Assembly: GCF_003688855.1 (NCBI RefSeq)
Contig: NZ_REFW01000002.1
Location: 124,001 to 188,000 of the forward strand
Origin: Tessaracoccus antarcticus
GTDB lineage: Bacteria > Actinomycetota > Actinomycetes > Propionibacteriales > Propionibacteriaceae
Reading direction: 5' to 3'
DNA length: 64,000 bases
In this document: piece after piece, positions 15,748 through 24,942 of the stretch
Layout: every line of letters begins with the position of its first letter
Position numbering within the stretch: the first letter of the stretch is position 1
Made by a program: the position numbers and the translations under genes
Notes under the pieces: generated by a model
The model's database searches: none
Told to the model about the DNA's origin: nothing
Seen by the model: only the letters and a program-made list of their open reading frames with translations

Positions 15748-16713
15748 TCAGCCCCTGTTCGGTCGGGGAACCTGGGTGACGACCGCAGCCACCACCTGTT
15801 CGCTGGTCCTGCGCGCCACCTGCGCGTCCACCGTGAGAAGGACTCGGTGGGACAACACTGTGGTGGCGAGCTGGGCCACGTCCTCGGGGATCACGTAGTC
15901 GCGCCCGGCCAGGGCGGCCTCCACGCGCGCCGCCCGCATCAGGTGGAGCGAGGCGCGGGGGCTGGCGCCGAGACGCAGGTCCGGGGAGTTGCGGGTGGCT
16001 TCCACCAGCGTGACGATGTAGTCGTTGATGATGGGTGCCACGTACACCTGCCGCACCGTCGTGACGGCGCGGGCGATGAAGTCGACGTCGGTGACGGGGG
16101 AGATGCTGGCCATCTGGTCCCCGGCGGCCTGCGAGGTCAGCATGGCCACCTCCGAGGATCGGGCCGGGTACCCCATCTGGATGCGTGCCATGAAGCGGTC
16201 GCGCTGGGCCTCCGGGAGGGGGTAGGTGCCCTCCATCTCGATGGGGTTCTGCGTGGCGATGACCATGAACGGCTGGGGCAGTGGGTAGGTGTGGCCGTCC
16301 ACCGAGACCTGGTCCTCGGCCATTGCCTCCAGCAGAGCGGACTGCGTCTTGGGGGACGCACGGTTGATCTCGTCGCCCACCACGATATTGGCGAAGATCC
16401 CGCCGGGCTTGAACTCGAACTCGCGGGTGGTCTGGTTGAACACCGACACGCCCGTCACATCGCTCGGGAGCAGGTCGGGTGTGAACTGGATCCGCTTGGC
16501 CTCGCCGTCGATGGAGCGGGCCAGCGCCTTCGCCAGCGCAGTCTTGCCCACCCCCGGGACGTCTTCGATCAGGAGGTGGCCCTCGGCAAACAGCACGACG
16601 ACGGCCGTGTGGATCTGACGGGGTTTGCCCTCCAGGACACGGGCGATCGACTGGCCCACAGAGGTGGCGACGTTGGCCACCTCGGCCAGGGACGGGGTCG
16701 CAGCGTTGTCCAC
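15748..16713 (-). CDS. MoxR-family AAA ATPase
   Basis: About 321 residues from the GTG at 16713, chosen because GAGGAG lies six bases upstream and the family starts at this point; the frame remains open to 16785. Walker A is EDVPGVGKTALAKA, Walker B VVGDEINRASPKTQ, and the C-terminal AAA lid follows. MoxR ATPases are chaperone-like partners of DUF58/VWA proteins. First gene of the moxR-DUF58-transglutaminase operon, divergent from mraZ. Confidence 0.92.
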   Translation of the reverse strand: MDNAATPSLAEVANVATSVGQSIARVLEGKPRQIHTAVVVLFAEGHLLIEDVPGVGKTALAKALARSIDGEAKRIQFTPDLLPSDVTGVSVFNQTTREFEFKPGGIFANIVVGDEINRASPKTQSALLEAMAEDQVSVDGHTYPLPQPFMVIATQNPIEMEGTYPLPEAQRDRFMARIQMGYPARSSEVAMLTSQAAGDQMASISPVTDVDFIARAVTTVRQVYVAPIINDYIVTLVEATRNSPDLRLGASPRASLHLMRAARVEAALAGRDYVIPEDVAQLATTVLSHRVLLTVDAQVARRTSEQVVAAVVTQVPRPNRG

Positions 16714-16843
16714 GCTTGGCTCCTCACAGGTTTGCGTCGTGGGCGCAGCAGCGCACACCACAGCAGCGTAGTTGGTATCCCGCAACCACGACGACCCCGT
16801 GGGGTGGCTGCGACCCCCATGACACGCCGCTTTCGCATTCCAA

Positions 16844-16889
16844 GTGGAGGGATGTGGGGTAATGTGGAGGCAAGTGGAGGATCGTGGAG
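16844..16889 (+). promoter_or_regulatory. MraZ-binding repeat array upstream of mraZ
   Basis: Five direct copies of GTGGRG start at 16844, 16854, 16864, 16874 and 16884: an exact 10-bp period (GTGGAG, GTGGGG, then three GTGGAG). MraZ is known to bind direct repeats with this phasing in front of its own gene, so autoregulation of the dcw cluster is expected. Confidence 0.85.
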
Positions 16890-16920
16890 AACCGATGGCG
16901 AAGAAGGGGGGTGGCCGCGC

Positions 16921-17352
16921 GTGCTGATGGGGACATACACACCCAAGCTCGATGACAAGGGCCGCCTGATCCTGCCCGCCAAGTTCCGCGATGTCTTCGA
17001 GGGCGGCCTGGTGGTGGCCCGAACGCAGGAGCGGGCCCTGGCCATTTACACGGCCGAGGCCTTCGAGGAGTTGATGACCCCGGTCAGTTCAGCCCCCAAC
17101 ACCCTCAAGCAGGTCCGCGACTATCAGCGCATGATGGCCGCCGGTGCCAGCTTCGAGGTCCCCGACAAGCAGGGCCGGATCACCATCCCGCCCATGCTGC
17201 GCACGTACGCGGGACTGGACCGTGACGTTGTGGTCATCGGTGCGTTCGGCCACGCCGAGGTCTGGGACGCCACCCAGTGGGCGAGGTATTCCGAGCAGGC
17301 CGAGGCCGGCTTCTCGGAGATGGATGAGGAATTGCTGCGCCCGCCGGGGTGA
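16921..17352 (+). CDS. mraZ: Transcriptional regulator MraZ
   Basis: A 143-residue protein from the GTG at 16921, the family's usual length, with AAGGGGGG nine bases upstream; an ATG at 16927 is less well placed. Two SpoVT/AbrB-like halves are visible: LGTYTPKLDDKG-type start then LPAKFRD, and the second DKQGRITIPPMLR with the characteristic D-x-x-G-R. MraZ is a DNA-binding ring-forming repressor of the dcw cluster. The phased repeats upstream are its likely operator. Confidence 0.95.
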   Translation: MLMGTYTPKLDDKGRLILPAKFRDVFEGGLVVARTQERALAIYTAEAFEELMTPVSSAPNTLKQVRDYQRMMAAGASFEVPDKQGRITIPPMLRTYAGLDRDVVVIGAFGHAEVWDATQWARYSEQAEAGFSEMDEELLRPPG

Positions 17353-17367
17353 GCAACGCGCCTGGTC

Positions 17368-17441
17368 GGTGGTTCCCGGCCGGAATGCGGCCCTGACTTC
17401 CCTTCCCCGATGTCAGGTCCGCAGGCCGGAAGGGAACCACC
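17368..17441 (+). promoter_or_regulatory. Long hairpin between mraZ and rsmH
   Basis: GGTGGTTCCC (17368-17377) pairs with GGGAACCACC (17432-17441); inward, GGCC/GGCC, TGCGG/CCGCA and CCTGAC/GTCAGG also pair, giving about 25 base pairs with small bulges and a 14-base loop. No T tract follows. It could be an attenuator, an RNA processing site or a terminator that partly separates mraZ from the rest of the cluster. Confidence 0.6.
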
Positions 17442-17474
17442 CCCCAGGGGCACAGAAAGCAACGAAGGGTCGAG

Positions 17475-18434
17475 ATGCAGCAGTTCGCGGACGTGCACGA
17501 TCCGGTCATGCGTGACCGGATCGTTGATCTGTTGCGCCCTGCACTGACCCGCCCCGGCGCCGTGTACGTGGACGGCACCCTGGGACTGGCCGGCCATGCC
17601 CGCGCCATCCTGGAGGCCTGTCCCGAAGCCCGACTCATCGGTATCGACCGCGACCTCGACGCGCACGAGGTGGCCCTGCAACGGCTCGGCCCGCTCGCGG
17701 ATCGTGCCACCCTGGTGCACGCCGTCTACGACGAACTGCCCGAGATTCTGGAGGACCTCGGTATCGACCACGTCGACGCCATGCTCCTTGACCTCGGCCT
17801 GTCCTCCCTCCAGATCGACCGCACCGAGCGCGGCTTCGCCTACAGCGTCGACGCACCACTGGACATGCGCATGGATGCTGTGGACGGGCCCACGGCCGCC
17901 GACGTCCTCAACACCTACGCGCCCGGCGACCTCCTGCGGATCCTTCGCCGCTTCGGTGAGGAACGCTTCGCGGACAGGATTGTGCGCGCCGTCGTGGATG
18001 AACGCGCCAAGGAGCCCTTCACGCGCTCCGGCCGCCTCGTTGAGGTCATCAGCAACGCCTTGCCCGCCGCGGTGCGCTACAACGGCAGTCACCCCGCCAA
18101 GCGCACCTTCCAGGCCCTGCGCATCGAGGTCAACCGGGAACTCGAGGCACTCGCGGGCGCCGTGCCGGCCGCCATCGACGCACTCGCCGTCGGTGGACGA
18201 CTGGCGGTGTTGTCGTACCACTCGCTGGAGGACCGGCTCGTGAAGAAGGCGTTCGCGGCCCTGGCCACCGACCGCGCGCCGCGTGGCATGCCCGTGGTGC
18301 CCCACCACCTCACCGCTGAACTGCGCCTGATCACCAAGGGCGCCGAGAAACCCGGCGACGACGAAGTCGCAACCAATCCGCGAGCCGCATCCGCCAGGCT
18401 CCGAGTGGCAGAACGAACGAGGGAATCATCATGA
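17475..18434 (+). CDS. rsmH: 16S rRNA (cytosine-1402 N4) methyltransferase RsmH
   Basis: A 319-residue protein. The SAM-binding loop reads [12 protein letters not shown] near residue 32; [16 protein letters not shown] and [13 protein letters not shown] are the family's conserved blocks. RsmH methylates C1402 in the ribosomal decoding centre. A GAAGGG site precedes the ATG. Its stop overlaps the ftsL start by four bases, and the large hairpin lies directly upstream. Confidence 0.96.
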   Translation: MQQFADVHDPVMRDRIVDLLRPALTRPGAVYVDGTLGLAGHARAILEACPEARLIGIDRDLDAHEVALQRLGPLADRATLVHAVYDELPEILEDLGIDHVDAMLLDLGLSSLQIDRTERGFAYSVDAPLDMRMDAVDGPTAADVLNTYAPGDLLRILRRFGEERFADRIVRAVVDERAKEPFTRSGRLVEVISNALPAAVRYNGSHPAKRTFQALRIEVNRELEALAGAVPAAIDALAVGGRLAVLSYHSLEDRLVKKAFAALATDRAPRGMPVVPHHLTAELRLITKGAEKPGDDEVATNPRAASARLRVAERTRESS

Positions 18435-18943
18435 GTGCACAGGCAGCGTTCTCGACGGAGGAGCGCCAGGAGCAGGGACCCAGGCTGACGTTGGTCCCGC
18501 CGTTGCGCTCCACCGTCTCCACCGTCGGGTTCGCCCTCATCATCATGGCCCTGGTGGCGGTGGGCATGGGGTTGGTGATGGTGGTGACCACCTCCGTGGC
18601 CGCCCAGTCCAAGGAACTCTCGGGTCTGCGTACTGAGGCGACACTGCTGGAGTACCGGACCGCCTCGCTCACCACGGAACTGCAGACCACCTCTGCCACG
18701 GGACGCCTGGCCACGCGCGCAGCCGATCTCGGCATGGTGCCCAACCCGTACCCCGCCTTCATCCGGCTCTCGGACGGGAAGATTCTGGGCGAGCCCACAC
18801 CCGTGCGCGGCAACGAGGTGCCCTACCTGCGGCAACACGAACTGACACCTCCCACGGCGCCCCGGATACGCGTGTTGGCCGGACAGGATGACGCAGCCGC
18901 GCCCACTCCGACGCTCCCGATGGCACCCGGGGTCGATCAATGA
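18431..18943 (+). CDS. Cell division protein FtsL-like
   Basis: A 170-residue bitopic protein: about 30 cytoplasmic residues, one transmembrane helix near residues 32-56, then a short coiled-coil-like periplasmic region and a Pro-rich tail. It is not recognisable by motif, but this size, topology and position between rsmH and ftsI define FtsL in actinobacterial dcw clusters. FtsL partners FtsB-like protein and FtsQ in the divisome. Both ends overlap neighbours by ATGA. Confidence 0.8.
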   Translation: MSAQAAFSTEERQEQGPRLTLVPPLRSTVSTVGFALIIMALVAVGMGLVMVVTTSVAAQSKELSGLRTEATLLEYRTASLTTELQTTSATGRLATRAADLGMVPNPYPAFIRLSDGKILGEPTPVRGNEVPYLRQHELTPPTAPRIRVLAGQDDAAAPTPTLPMAPGVDQ

Positions 18944-20913
18944 CGGGCAGCCGGCGCCCCGCAGGCAGCAGCGGTCGGCCGCGCCCGGCCGCCCACCAGA
19001 AGCCCACCGCGGTGAAGCCCCGTGGTGCCAAGGGTTCATCCACGGCGCCGACGACCCCTCCGCATGCGCGGCGCTACCGCAGGAGTTGGCAGCTGCCTGT
19101 TGGTCGGTCCTCCCTGCGGATCCGGGCCTTCATGGTGGTGATGGCGCTGCTCGTGGCCGTCTGCGTGGGGCGTGCCTTCCAGTTGCAGGCCATTGATGCG
19201 CAGGCCTTCGCCGCCGAGGCCTCCAGCAAGATGCAGTCCACTCGTGAACTCCCTGCCACCCGTGGCACCATCACGGACCGCAACGGCGTGGTCCTGGCCG
19301 CCACTGAACCGGCCATGCGGATCACGGTGGATCCGGACATGGTGGCCAGCAATGGCGCCGACAAGCGGTATCCCATGAATGACAAGAAGCAACTGGACGC
19401 CAAGGCGGCCCCCGGCGCCGTCGCCCGGATTCTGGCAAAGCACCTCGGCGGCCAGCCCACGGACTACCTCAAGGTCCTGCAGAAGAAGAAAAAGGACTCC
19501 AAGGAGTACTCCCGCTACGAGATCGTCGCCAAGCAGGTGCCGGCCTCGGTCTGGAGCGAGATCCAGGCTGACATGCGCAAGGGCATCGACGCCGACGGAA
19601 AACGTCCCCTGTACGGGCTCTTCGCCGCGTCCGACCCCATGCGCACCTACCCCAACGGCCGCCTCGCCAGCAACGTGCTGGGTTTCGTGAACGCCGAGGG
19701 CAAGGGCGTCGCCGGTTTGGAGGGCGTCCTCGAGGACGACCTCGACGGCGAGCCCGGACAGAGCATCTACGACTCCTCCCGGTACGGGCGCATCCCGCTG
19801 GGGACGAACGTGCTCACCCCGCCGATCGACGGTGTCAGCTACGAGACCACGCTCGACAGTGACCTCCAGTGGCTCTCGGAGCAGGCACTGGCCGACGGCA
19901 TGGCCACGTCCGGTGCCAAGACCGGTATCGCCATCGTCCTGAACGTCAAGAACGGGCAGATCCTCGCCCTCGCGAACGGCCCCTCCTTCGATCCCAGCGA
20001 GCTGGCCGGCGTCGACGCGGGCGACCTCGGCAACCGCGCCGTCACCGACGCGTACGAGCCCGGCTCCGTGCAGAAGGTGCTGACCATCGCAGCCCTCGCG
20101 GATGCGGGACTCGTGACCGGTGACACTGAAGTGGTGGTGCCACCCCAGATCGCCTCCGGTGGCGGCTTCGTGCGCGATGCGTTCAGCCACGGCACCATCA
20201 ATCTGACGACCCGGGGCATCATCGCCCAGTCGTCCAACATCGGCACCATTGACCTGGCGCGCCGCATGCCCAAGGACAAGCTCAGCCAGTACCTGAAGGA
20301 CTTCGGTCTGGGGAGCAAGCCCAATTCGGGCCTGCCGGGGGAGACGTCAGGCTCCGTGCCCGGCGGCGACATGGCCGACTACACGCGGGACCAGATCTCG
20401 TTCGGGCAGGGCCTGTCCGTGTCGGCCGTCCAGATGTCTGCGGCCGTGGCGAGCGTCGTCAACGGCGGCGTCTACCACCAGCCCACCATCCTCAAGTCCG
20501 CCACCCGCGCCGACGGCACCCCCGTCGAGCTCCCGCAGCCGGTGGAGCGCCGCGTCGTCTCGGAGAAGGCCTCAGCGGTCACCCTCGACGTCATGGAGGC
20601 GGTCATTGCACAGATGGGCAACGGCAAGCGGACCATTCCCGGCTACCGCACAGCCGGGAAGTCGGGGACCTCGCAGCGGTTCGACCCGAAATGCAAGTGT
20701 TACAACGGCTACACGGCATCCTTCGTGGGTGTGGCACCCGCCGAAGATCCCCAACTGCTGGTGTACGTGGTGCTGGACCAGCCGAAGAACGGCAACCTCG
20801 GCAGCCAGCTCGCGCTGCCCGTCGTCAACAACATCCTGCAGGCCGCCCTGCCGCGCTACAACGTGCTGCCCTCCACCACGCCGGCGCCCGAGCGTCCGCT
20901 CACCTTCGATTGA
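18940..20913 (+). CDS. ftsI: Septal peptidoglycan transpeptidase FtsI (class B PBP)
   Basis: A 657-residue class B penicillin-binding protein. A basic Pro-rich cytoplasmic N-terminus of about 60 residues precedes one transmembrane helix; the dimerisation/pedestal domain begins near LPATRGTITDRNGVVLA; the transpeptidase motifs are S-V-Q-K in YEPGSVQKV, SSN in AQSSNIG and KSG in TAGKSGTSQ. It crosslinks septal peptidoglycan together with FtsW, which lies downstream in the same cluster. Confidence 0.95.
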   Translation: MTGSRRPAGSSGRPRPAAHQKPTAVKPRGAKGSSTAPTTPPHARRYRRSWQLPVGRSSLRIRAFMVVMALLVAVCVGRAFQLQAIDAQAFAAEASSKMQSTRELPATRGTITDRNGVVLAATEPAMRITVDPDMVASNGADKRYPMNDKKQLDAKAAPGAVARILAKHLGGQPTDYLKVLQKKKKDSKEYSRYEIVAKQVPASVWSEIQADMRKGIDADGKRPLYGLFAASDPMRTYPNGRLASNVLGFVNAEGKGVAGLEGVLEDDLDGEPGQSIYDSSRYGRIPLGTNVLTPPIDGVSYETTLDSDLQWLSEQALADGMATSGAKTGIAIVLNVKNGQILALANGPSFDPSELAGVDAGDLGNRAVTDAYEPGSVQKVLTIAALADAGLVTGDTEVVVPPQIASGGGFVRDAFSHGTINLTTRGIIAQSSNIGTIDLARRMPKDKLSQYLKDFGLGSKPNSGLPGETSGSVPGGDMADYTRDQISFGQGLSVSAVQMSAAVASVVNGGVYHQPTILKSATRADGTPVELPQPVERRVVSEKASAVTLDVMEAVIAQMGNGKRTIPGYRTAGKSGTSQRFDPKCKCYNGYTASFVGVAPAEDPQLLVYVVLDQPKNGNLGSQLALPVVNNILQAALPRYNVLPSTTPAPERPLTFD

Positions 20914-20927
20914 CATGACCTTCTGAG

Positions 20928-22451
20928 ATGACAGCGATCCGACCCGCCCGGTCCCACCCTGCCCCGCTGACCGAAATGGTCGCGGGGCTTGGCCTGTCCG
21001 GCCCCATCGACTCCACGGCGCTGATTCGGGACATCACACTCGACTCGCGCGACGCCGCGCCGGGAACGCTGTGGGTGGCGCTACCGGGCAGCCGCGGGCA
21101 CGGGGCCTCCCATGCCGCGTCCGCGGTGGCGGCGGACGTGACGGCGATCCTCACGGATGAGGCCGGGGCCGCCCTGCTGGCGGGCGTTGACGTCCCGGTT
21201 CTCGTCTCCGGCGCTCTGAGGCGCGACATGGGTGTGGTGGCGTCGCGCGTGTTCGGGCACCCCGCCGACCGCATGATGACACTGGGCGTCACCGGTACCA
21301 ACGGCAAAACCACGACGGTGGCACTGCTCGAGGCTGCACTGGCGGGAGCCGGCCACACGGTGGGCACCATCGGCACCATCGGATTCCGCCTCGCGGGACA
21401 GGAGCTGCCGTCGGCGCGCGGCACGGTGACCACCCCCGAGTCGCCGGACCTGCAGGCGCTCCTGGCCGTGATGGGGGAACGGGGCGCCGACGCCGTCGCA
21501 CTCGAGGTCTCCAGCCATGCCATGGTGCTGGAACGCGCCACCGGGATGGTGATGGACGTCGCAGGTTTCCTCAACCTCGGACGGGACCACCTGGACTTCC
21601 ATGGCGACATGGACAGCTACTTCGAGGCCAAGGCCCGTCTTTTCACTGCCGCACACACCAGGGCTGCCGTGTGCTGGGTCGACGACCCCCACGGCTCCCG
21701 CATCGCGGAGAGGGCACGCCTGTCCGGGCTGCCGGTGACAACCGTCGGTACCGGTGACGACGTGGACTTCCGCCTGTCGGGGTGGGAACCCGTGGACCCC
21801 CTCGGGGGGCGCGCCGTGATCAGCCACGACGGCCGGGATCTGGGGATCACCATCTCCATGCCGGGCCTGCACAACATGGTGGATGCGCTGATGGCCCTGG
21901 CCATGGCCCACACCGTCGGGGTTCCCCCGGAAGTGGCGGTGGAGGGCTTGCGCTTCGCCCAGGTACCCGGGCGCATGCAACTGCTGGACCTGCCCCACGG
22001 TGCGCCCACCGTGGTCGTCGACTTCGCGCACACCCCCCAGGCTGTTGCCGCCTCACTGGACGCACTGGCGTCGTCCTTCTCCAATGTGATCACGGTGTTG
22101 GGGTGCGGCGGTGACCGTGACCGGGAGAAGCGGCCCCTCATGGGCCGCGCAGCCGCCGAGCGCTCCGACCTGCTCGTGGTGACCGACGACAACCCCCGCA
22201 CCGAGGATGCCGCCAGCATCCGTCGCGCCATGCTCGAGGGTGCCTGCGACGCGCGTGCGGACGTGGTGGAGGTGCCGGGCCGAAAGTTCGCCATCGAGCA
22301 TGCGCTCGCGGCAGCCTCCGCCGGTAGTGTGGTGGCGATCCTCGGGAAGGGACACGAACGCGGCCAGCAAATCGGACATGAAGTCCTGGAATTCGACGAT
22401 GCCGTGGAGGCGCGCCGTGCCTGGGGCAGGAACCTGGAAGGACACCCTTGA
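20928..22451 (+). CDS. murE: UDP-MurNAc-tripeptide synthetase MurE
   Basis: A 507-residue Mur ligase adding the third stem-peptide residue. The ATP loop is [13 protein letters not shown] near residue 123, and the specificity motif DNPR is present in VVTDDNPRTED near residue 425, which indicates diaminopimelate rather than lysine as substrate. GCGGDRDREKRP is another family block. The start is 14 bases after ftsI; its stop overlaps the murF ATG. Confidence 0.96.
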   Translation: MTAIRPARSHPAPLTEMVAGLGLSGPIDSTALIRDITLDSRDAAPGTLWVALPGSRGHGASHAASAVAADVTAILTDEAGAALLAGVDVPVLVSGALRRDMGVVASRVFGHPADRMMTLGVTGTNGKTTTVALLEAALAGAGHTVGTIGTIGFRLAGQELPSARGTVTTPESPDLQALLAVMGERGADAVALEVSSHAMVLERATGMVMDVAGFLNLGRDHLDFHGDMDSYFEAKARLFTAAHTRAAVCWVDDPHGSRIAERARLSGLPVTTVGTGDDVDFRLSGWEPVDPLGGRAVISHDGRDLGITISMPGLHNMVDALMALAMAHTVGVPPEVAVEGLRFAQVPGRMQLLDLPHGAPTVVVDFAHTPQAVAASLDALASSFSNVITVLGCGGDRDREKRPLMGRAAAERSDLLVVTDDNPRTEDAASIRRAMLEGACDARADVVEVPGRKFAIEHALAAASAGSVVAILGKGHERGQQIGHEVLEFDDAVEARRAWGRNLEGHP

Positions 22452-23875
22452 TGAGGCAGCGCATGCTCTCTGAGCTCGTCGGGCTCATGCACCCTTCACC
22501 CGCGGAGGTCTTCGGTGACGATGTCCTCGTGGGCCCCGACATCATCCTTGACAACAGATCCGCCACACCCGGATCCGTTTTCGTTGCCATTCCCGGCGAA
22601 CGGGTCGACGGCCACGACTTCGCCCCGCAGGCCGTGGCGGGTGGCGCCACCGCCGTCCTCGCGTCCCACACCACCGACGCCGATGCCGCGCACCTCCTGG
22701 TGCAGGACACCGTGGTGGGGCTGTCCGCGCTGGCGCGTGGCCTCGTGCGGGAGGCCCGCAGCCGCGGGATGCTGAGCCTGGGTATCACCGGCTCCTCCGG
22801 GAAGACCAGCACCAAGGACCTCCTCGCGCAGATCCTGGAGGGCCACGGCCCCACCGTTGCCCCCGTCGGCAGCCAGAACAACGAGATCGGCGTGCCACTG
22901 ACGGCCTGCCGCATCGACGACGACACCGCCCACCTCATCAGCGAGATGGGGGCCCGGGGGCTGGGCCACATCTCCTGGCTGACCTCCCTGGTCCCCCTCG
23001 ACGTGGCCGTCGTCCTCAACGTCGGTCACGCCCACGTGGGGGAGTTCGGTGGACTCGCCCAGACCGCTCAGGCCAAGGGCGAACTCGTGGAGTCCGTCGG
23101 CCCGAACGGCTGGGCGGTCCTCAACGGCAACGACGACGCCGTCGTCGGCATGCGCAGCCGCACCGGCGGCCACCTCGCATTCTTCGGCGAGGGTGAACTG
23201 CCCGCCGGCGACATGCATGTCAGGGCACGCAACGTCACGATGGGTGCTTTCAGCCAGGCGCGTTTCGATCTTGTCGTCAGCCGCGACGGGCGCGAGGAGA
23301 ACGCCACCGTGCAACTACAGGTGGTGGGCCGCCACCAGGTGGCCAACGCGCTGGCCGCAGCCGCCGCCGCCGTCGCCGTCGGTGTCCCCGTGGATGCTGT
23401 GGCCGCCGCCCTCTCGGATGCGCAGGTGCGTTCGAGTTGGCGCATGGAACTCCACACCCGCCACGACGGCGTGCTGGTACTCAACGACTCCTACAACGCC
23501 AATCCCGACTCGATGGAGGCCGCCCTGCGCACCGCCACCGAACTCGTGCAGTTCCAGCGCGCCGAGCACCCCGACGCCCGCGTCGTCGCGGTCCTGGGGG
23601 ACATGCTGGAACTCGGCCCGTTGGCCGACGATGCGCATGCCGCGCTCGGTCGGCTGGCCAAAGACCTGGGGGTTGCACAGGTGGTGGCGGTCGGTGGTTT
23701 CGCCGACCAGATCTGCGAGGGTGCCCGGCGCGAAGGCCTTGAGGCCCGCGTCGCACACCGCGACGACGTCATCGACAACATGGATTTGCACGCCGGGGAC
23801 GTGGTGCTCATCAAGGGCTCCCGCGGCGTGGGACTGGAAGCGGTCGCGAACGCTCTCATGGAGGACAACGCATGA
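22451..23875 (+). CDS. murF: UDP-MurNAc-tripeptide D-Ala-D-Ala ligase MurF
   Basis: About 474 residues. The ATP loop reads ITGSSGKTSTKDLL near residue 112; the central domain ends with VLNDSYNANPDSM, the MurF signature. It completes the pentapeptide precursor. ATG at 22451 overlaps the murE stop (TGATG) with GGAAGG nine bases upstream; a TTG three bases earlier and an ATG at 22463 are alternatives. The stop overlaps the mraY ATG by four bases. Confidence 0.95.
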   Translation: MRQRMLSELVGLMHPSPAEVFGDDVLVGPDIILDNRSATPGSVFVAIPGERVDGHDFAPQAVAGGATAVLASHTTDADAAHLLVQDTVVGLSALARGLVREARSRGMLSLGITGSSGKTSTKDLLAQILEGHGPTVAPVGSQNNEIGVPLTACRIDDDTAHLISEMGARGLGHISWLTSLVPLDVAVVLNVGHAHVGEFGGLAQTAQAKGELVESVGPNGWAVLNGNDDAVVGMRSRTGGHLAFFGEGELPAGDMHVRARNVTMGAFSQARFDLVVSRDGREENATVQLQVVGRHQVANALAAAAAAVAVGVPVDAVAAALSDAQVRSSWRMELHTRHDGVLVLNDSYNANPDSMEAALRTATELVQFQRAEHPDARVVAVLGDMLELGPLADDAHAALGRLAKDLGVAQVVAVGGFADQICEGARREGLEARVAHRDDVIDNMDLHAGDVVLIKGSRGVGLEAVANALMEDNA

Positions 23876-24942
23876 TCACCATCGTCCTGGCGGGAGGGTT
23901 GTCGCTGATCTTCACGCTCATCGGCACACCCCGCCTCATCAAGTTCCTGACGGCCAGACAGTACGGCCAGTTCATCCGGGAGGACGGGCCCAAGGAGCAC
24001 CTCGTCAAGCGCGGGACCCCCACCATGGGAGGCATCGTCATCGTCGCCGCCACGGTGCTCGCCTATTTCGTGGCGCACCTGGTCCGGTGGACGGAGCCCA
24101 CCCTGTCCGGTGTGCTGTTGCTGGCGTTGACAGCCTCGCTCGGGTTTCTCGGGTTCCTCGACGACTGGGCCAAGATCTCCCAGGAACGCTCCCTCGGTCT
24201 GACGGCCCGCGGGAAACTGATCGGCCAGTTCTCCATCGGTGCCGTCTTTGCTGTGATCGCCCTCAACTTCCCCGACGAACGGGGCCTGCGTCCCGCCTCC
24301 CAGTTCGTCTCATTCCTGCGGGATGTTCCCTGGCTGTACCTGCCGTTCATCGTGGCCGTCCTCTGGATCCTGTTCCTCGTGATGGCATGGTCCAACGCCG
24401 TCAACCTCACCGACGGCCTCGACGGTCTGGCGGCGGGCAGCGCCACGCTGGTGTTCGCAGCCTTCGCCATCGTCAACATCTGGCAGTTCAACCAGTGGTG
24501 TGCACGCACGTCGACAGCCGGCCCCCGCTGCTACGAGGTGCGTGACCCGCACGACGTCGCCGTGGTGGCACTGGCACTGGCCGGGGCATGCTTCGGATTC
24601 CTGTGGTGGAATGCCAAGCCCGCGAAGATCTTCATGGGCGACACAGGATCCATGGCGCTCGGTGGCGCCCTCGCCGGCCTGTCGGTGCTGACCCGCACCG
24701 AACTGCTGCTCGTGATCATGGGCTTCCTCTTCGTCATGGAGGCCGGCTCGGTCACCCTCCAGGTGGCGTACTTCAAGGCCACGCGCGGCAAGCGCATCTT
24801 CAAGATGTCGCCCATCCACCACCACTTCGAGTTGTTGGGGTGGCAGGAGGTCACCGTCACCATCCGGTTCTGGATCATCGGCGGCATCTGCGTGGCTCTG
24901 GGCCTCGGGATCTTCTACGCGGAATGGGTGGTGGGACAGTGA
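23872..24942 (+). CDS. mraY: Phospho-MurNAc-pentapeptide transferase MraY
   Basis: A 356-residue polytopic membrane enzyme that forms lipid I on undecaprenyl phosphate. Family blocks visible are GTPTMGG near residue 45, [12 protein letters not shown] with the catalytic Asp pair, [27 protein letters not shown] and the [11 protein letters not shown] segment. About ten transmembrane helices are apparent. Start overlaps the murF stop (ATGA) and the end overlaps murD (GTGA). Confidence 0.96.
   Translation: MITIVLAGGLSLIFTLIGTPRLIKFLTARQYGQFIREDGPKEHLVKRGTPTMGGIVIVAATVLAYFVAHLVRWTEPTLSGVLLLALTASLGFLGFLDDWAKISQERSLGLTARGKLIGQFSIGAVFAVIALNFPDERGLRPASQFVSFLRDVPWLYLPFIVAVLWILFLVMAWSNAVNLTDGLDGLAAGSATLVFAAFAIVNIWQFNQWCARTSTAGPRCYEVRDPHDVAVVALALAGACFGFLWWNAKPAKIFMGDTGSMALGGALAGLSVLTRTELLLVIMGFLFVMEAGSVTLQVAYFKATRGKRIFKMSPIHHHFELLGWQEVTVTIRFWIIGGICVALGLGIFYAEWVVGQ

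Noticed and set aside
15547-16920. Long plus-strand extension upstream of mraZ in the same frame
   Set aside because: It is antisense to moxR and DUF58; MraZ's conserved start and ribosome site are at 16921.
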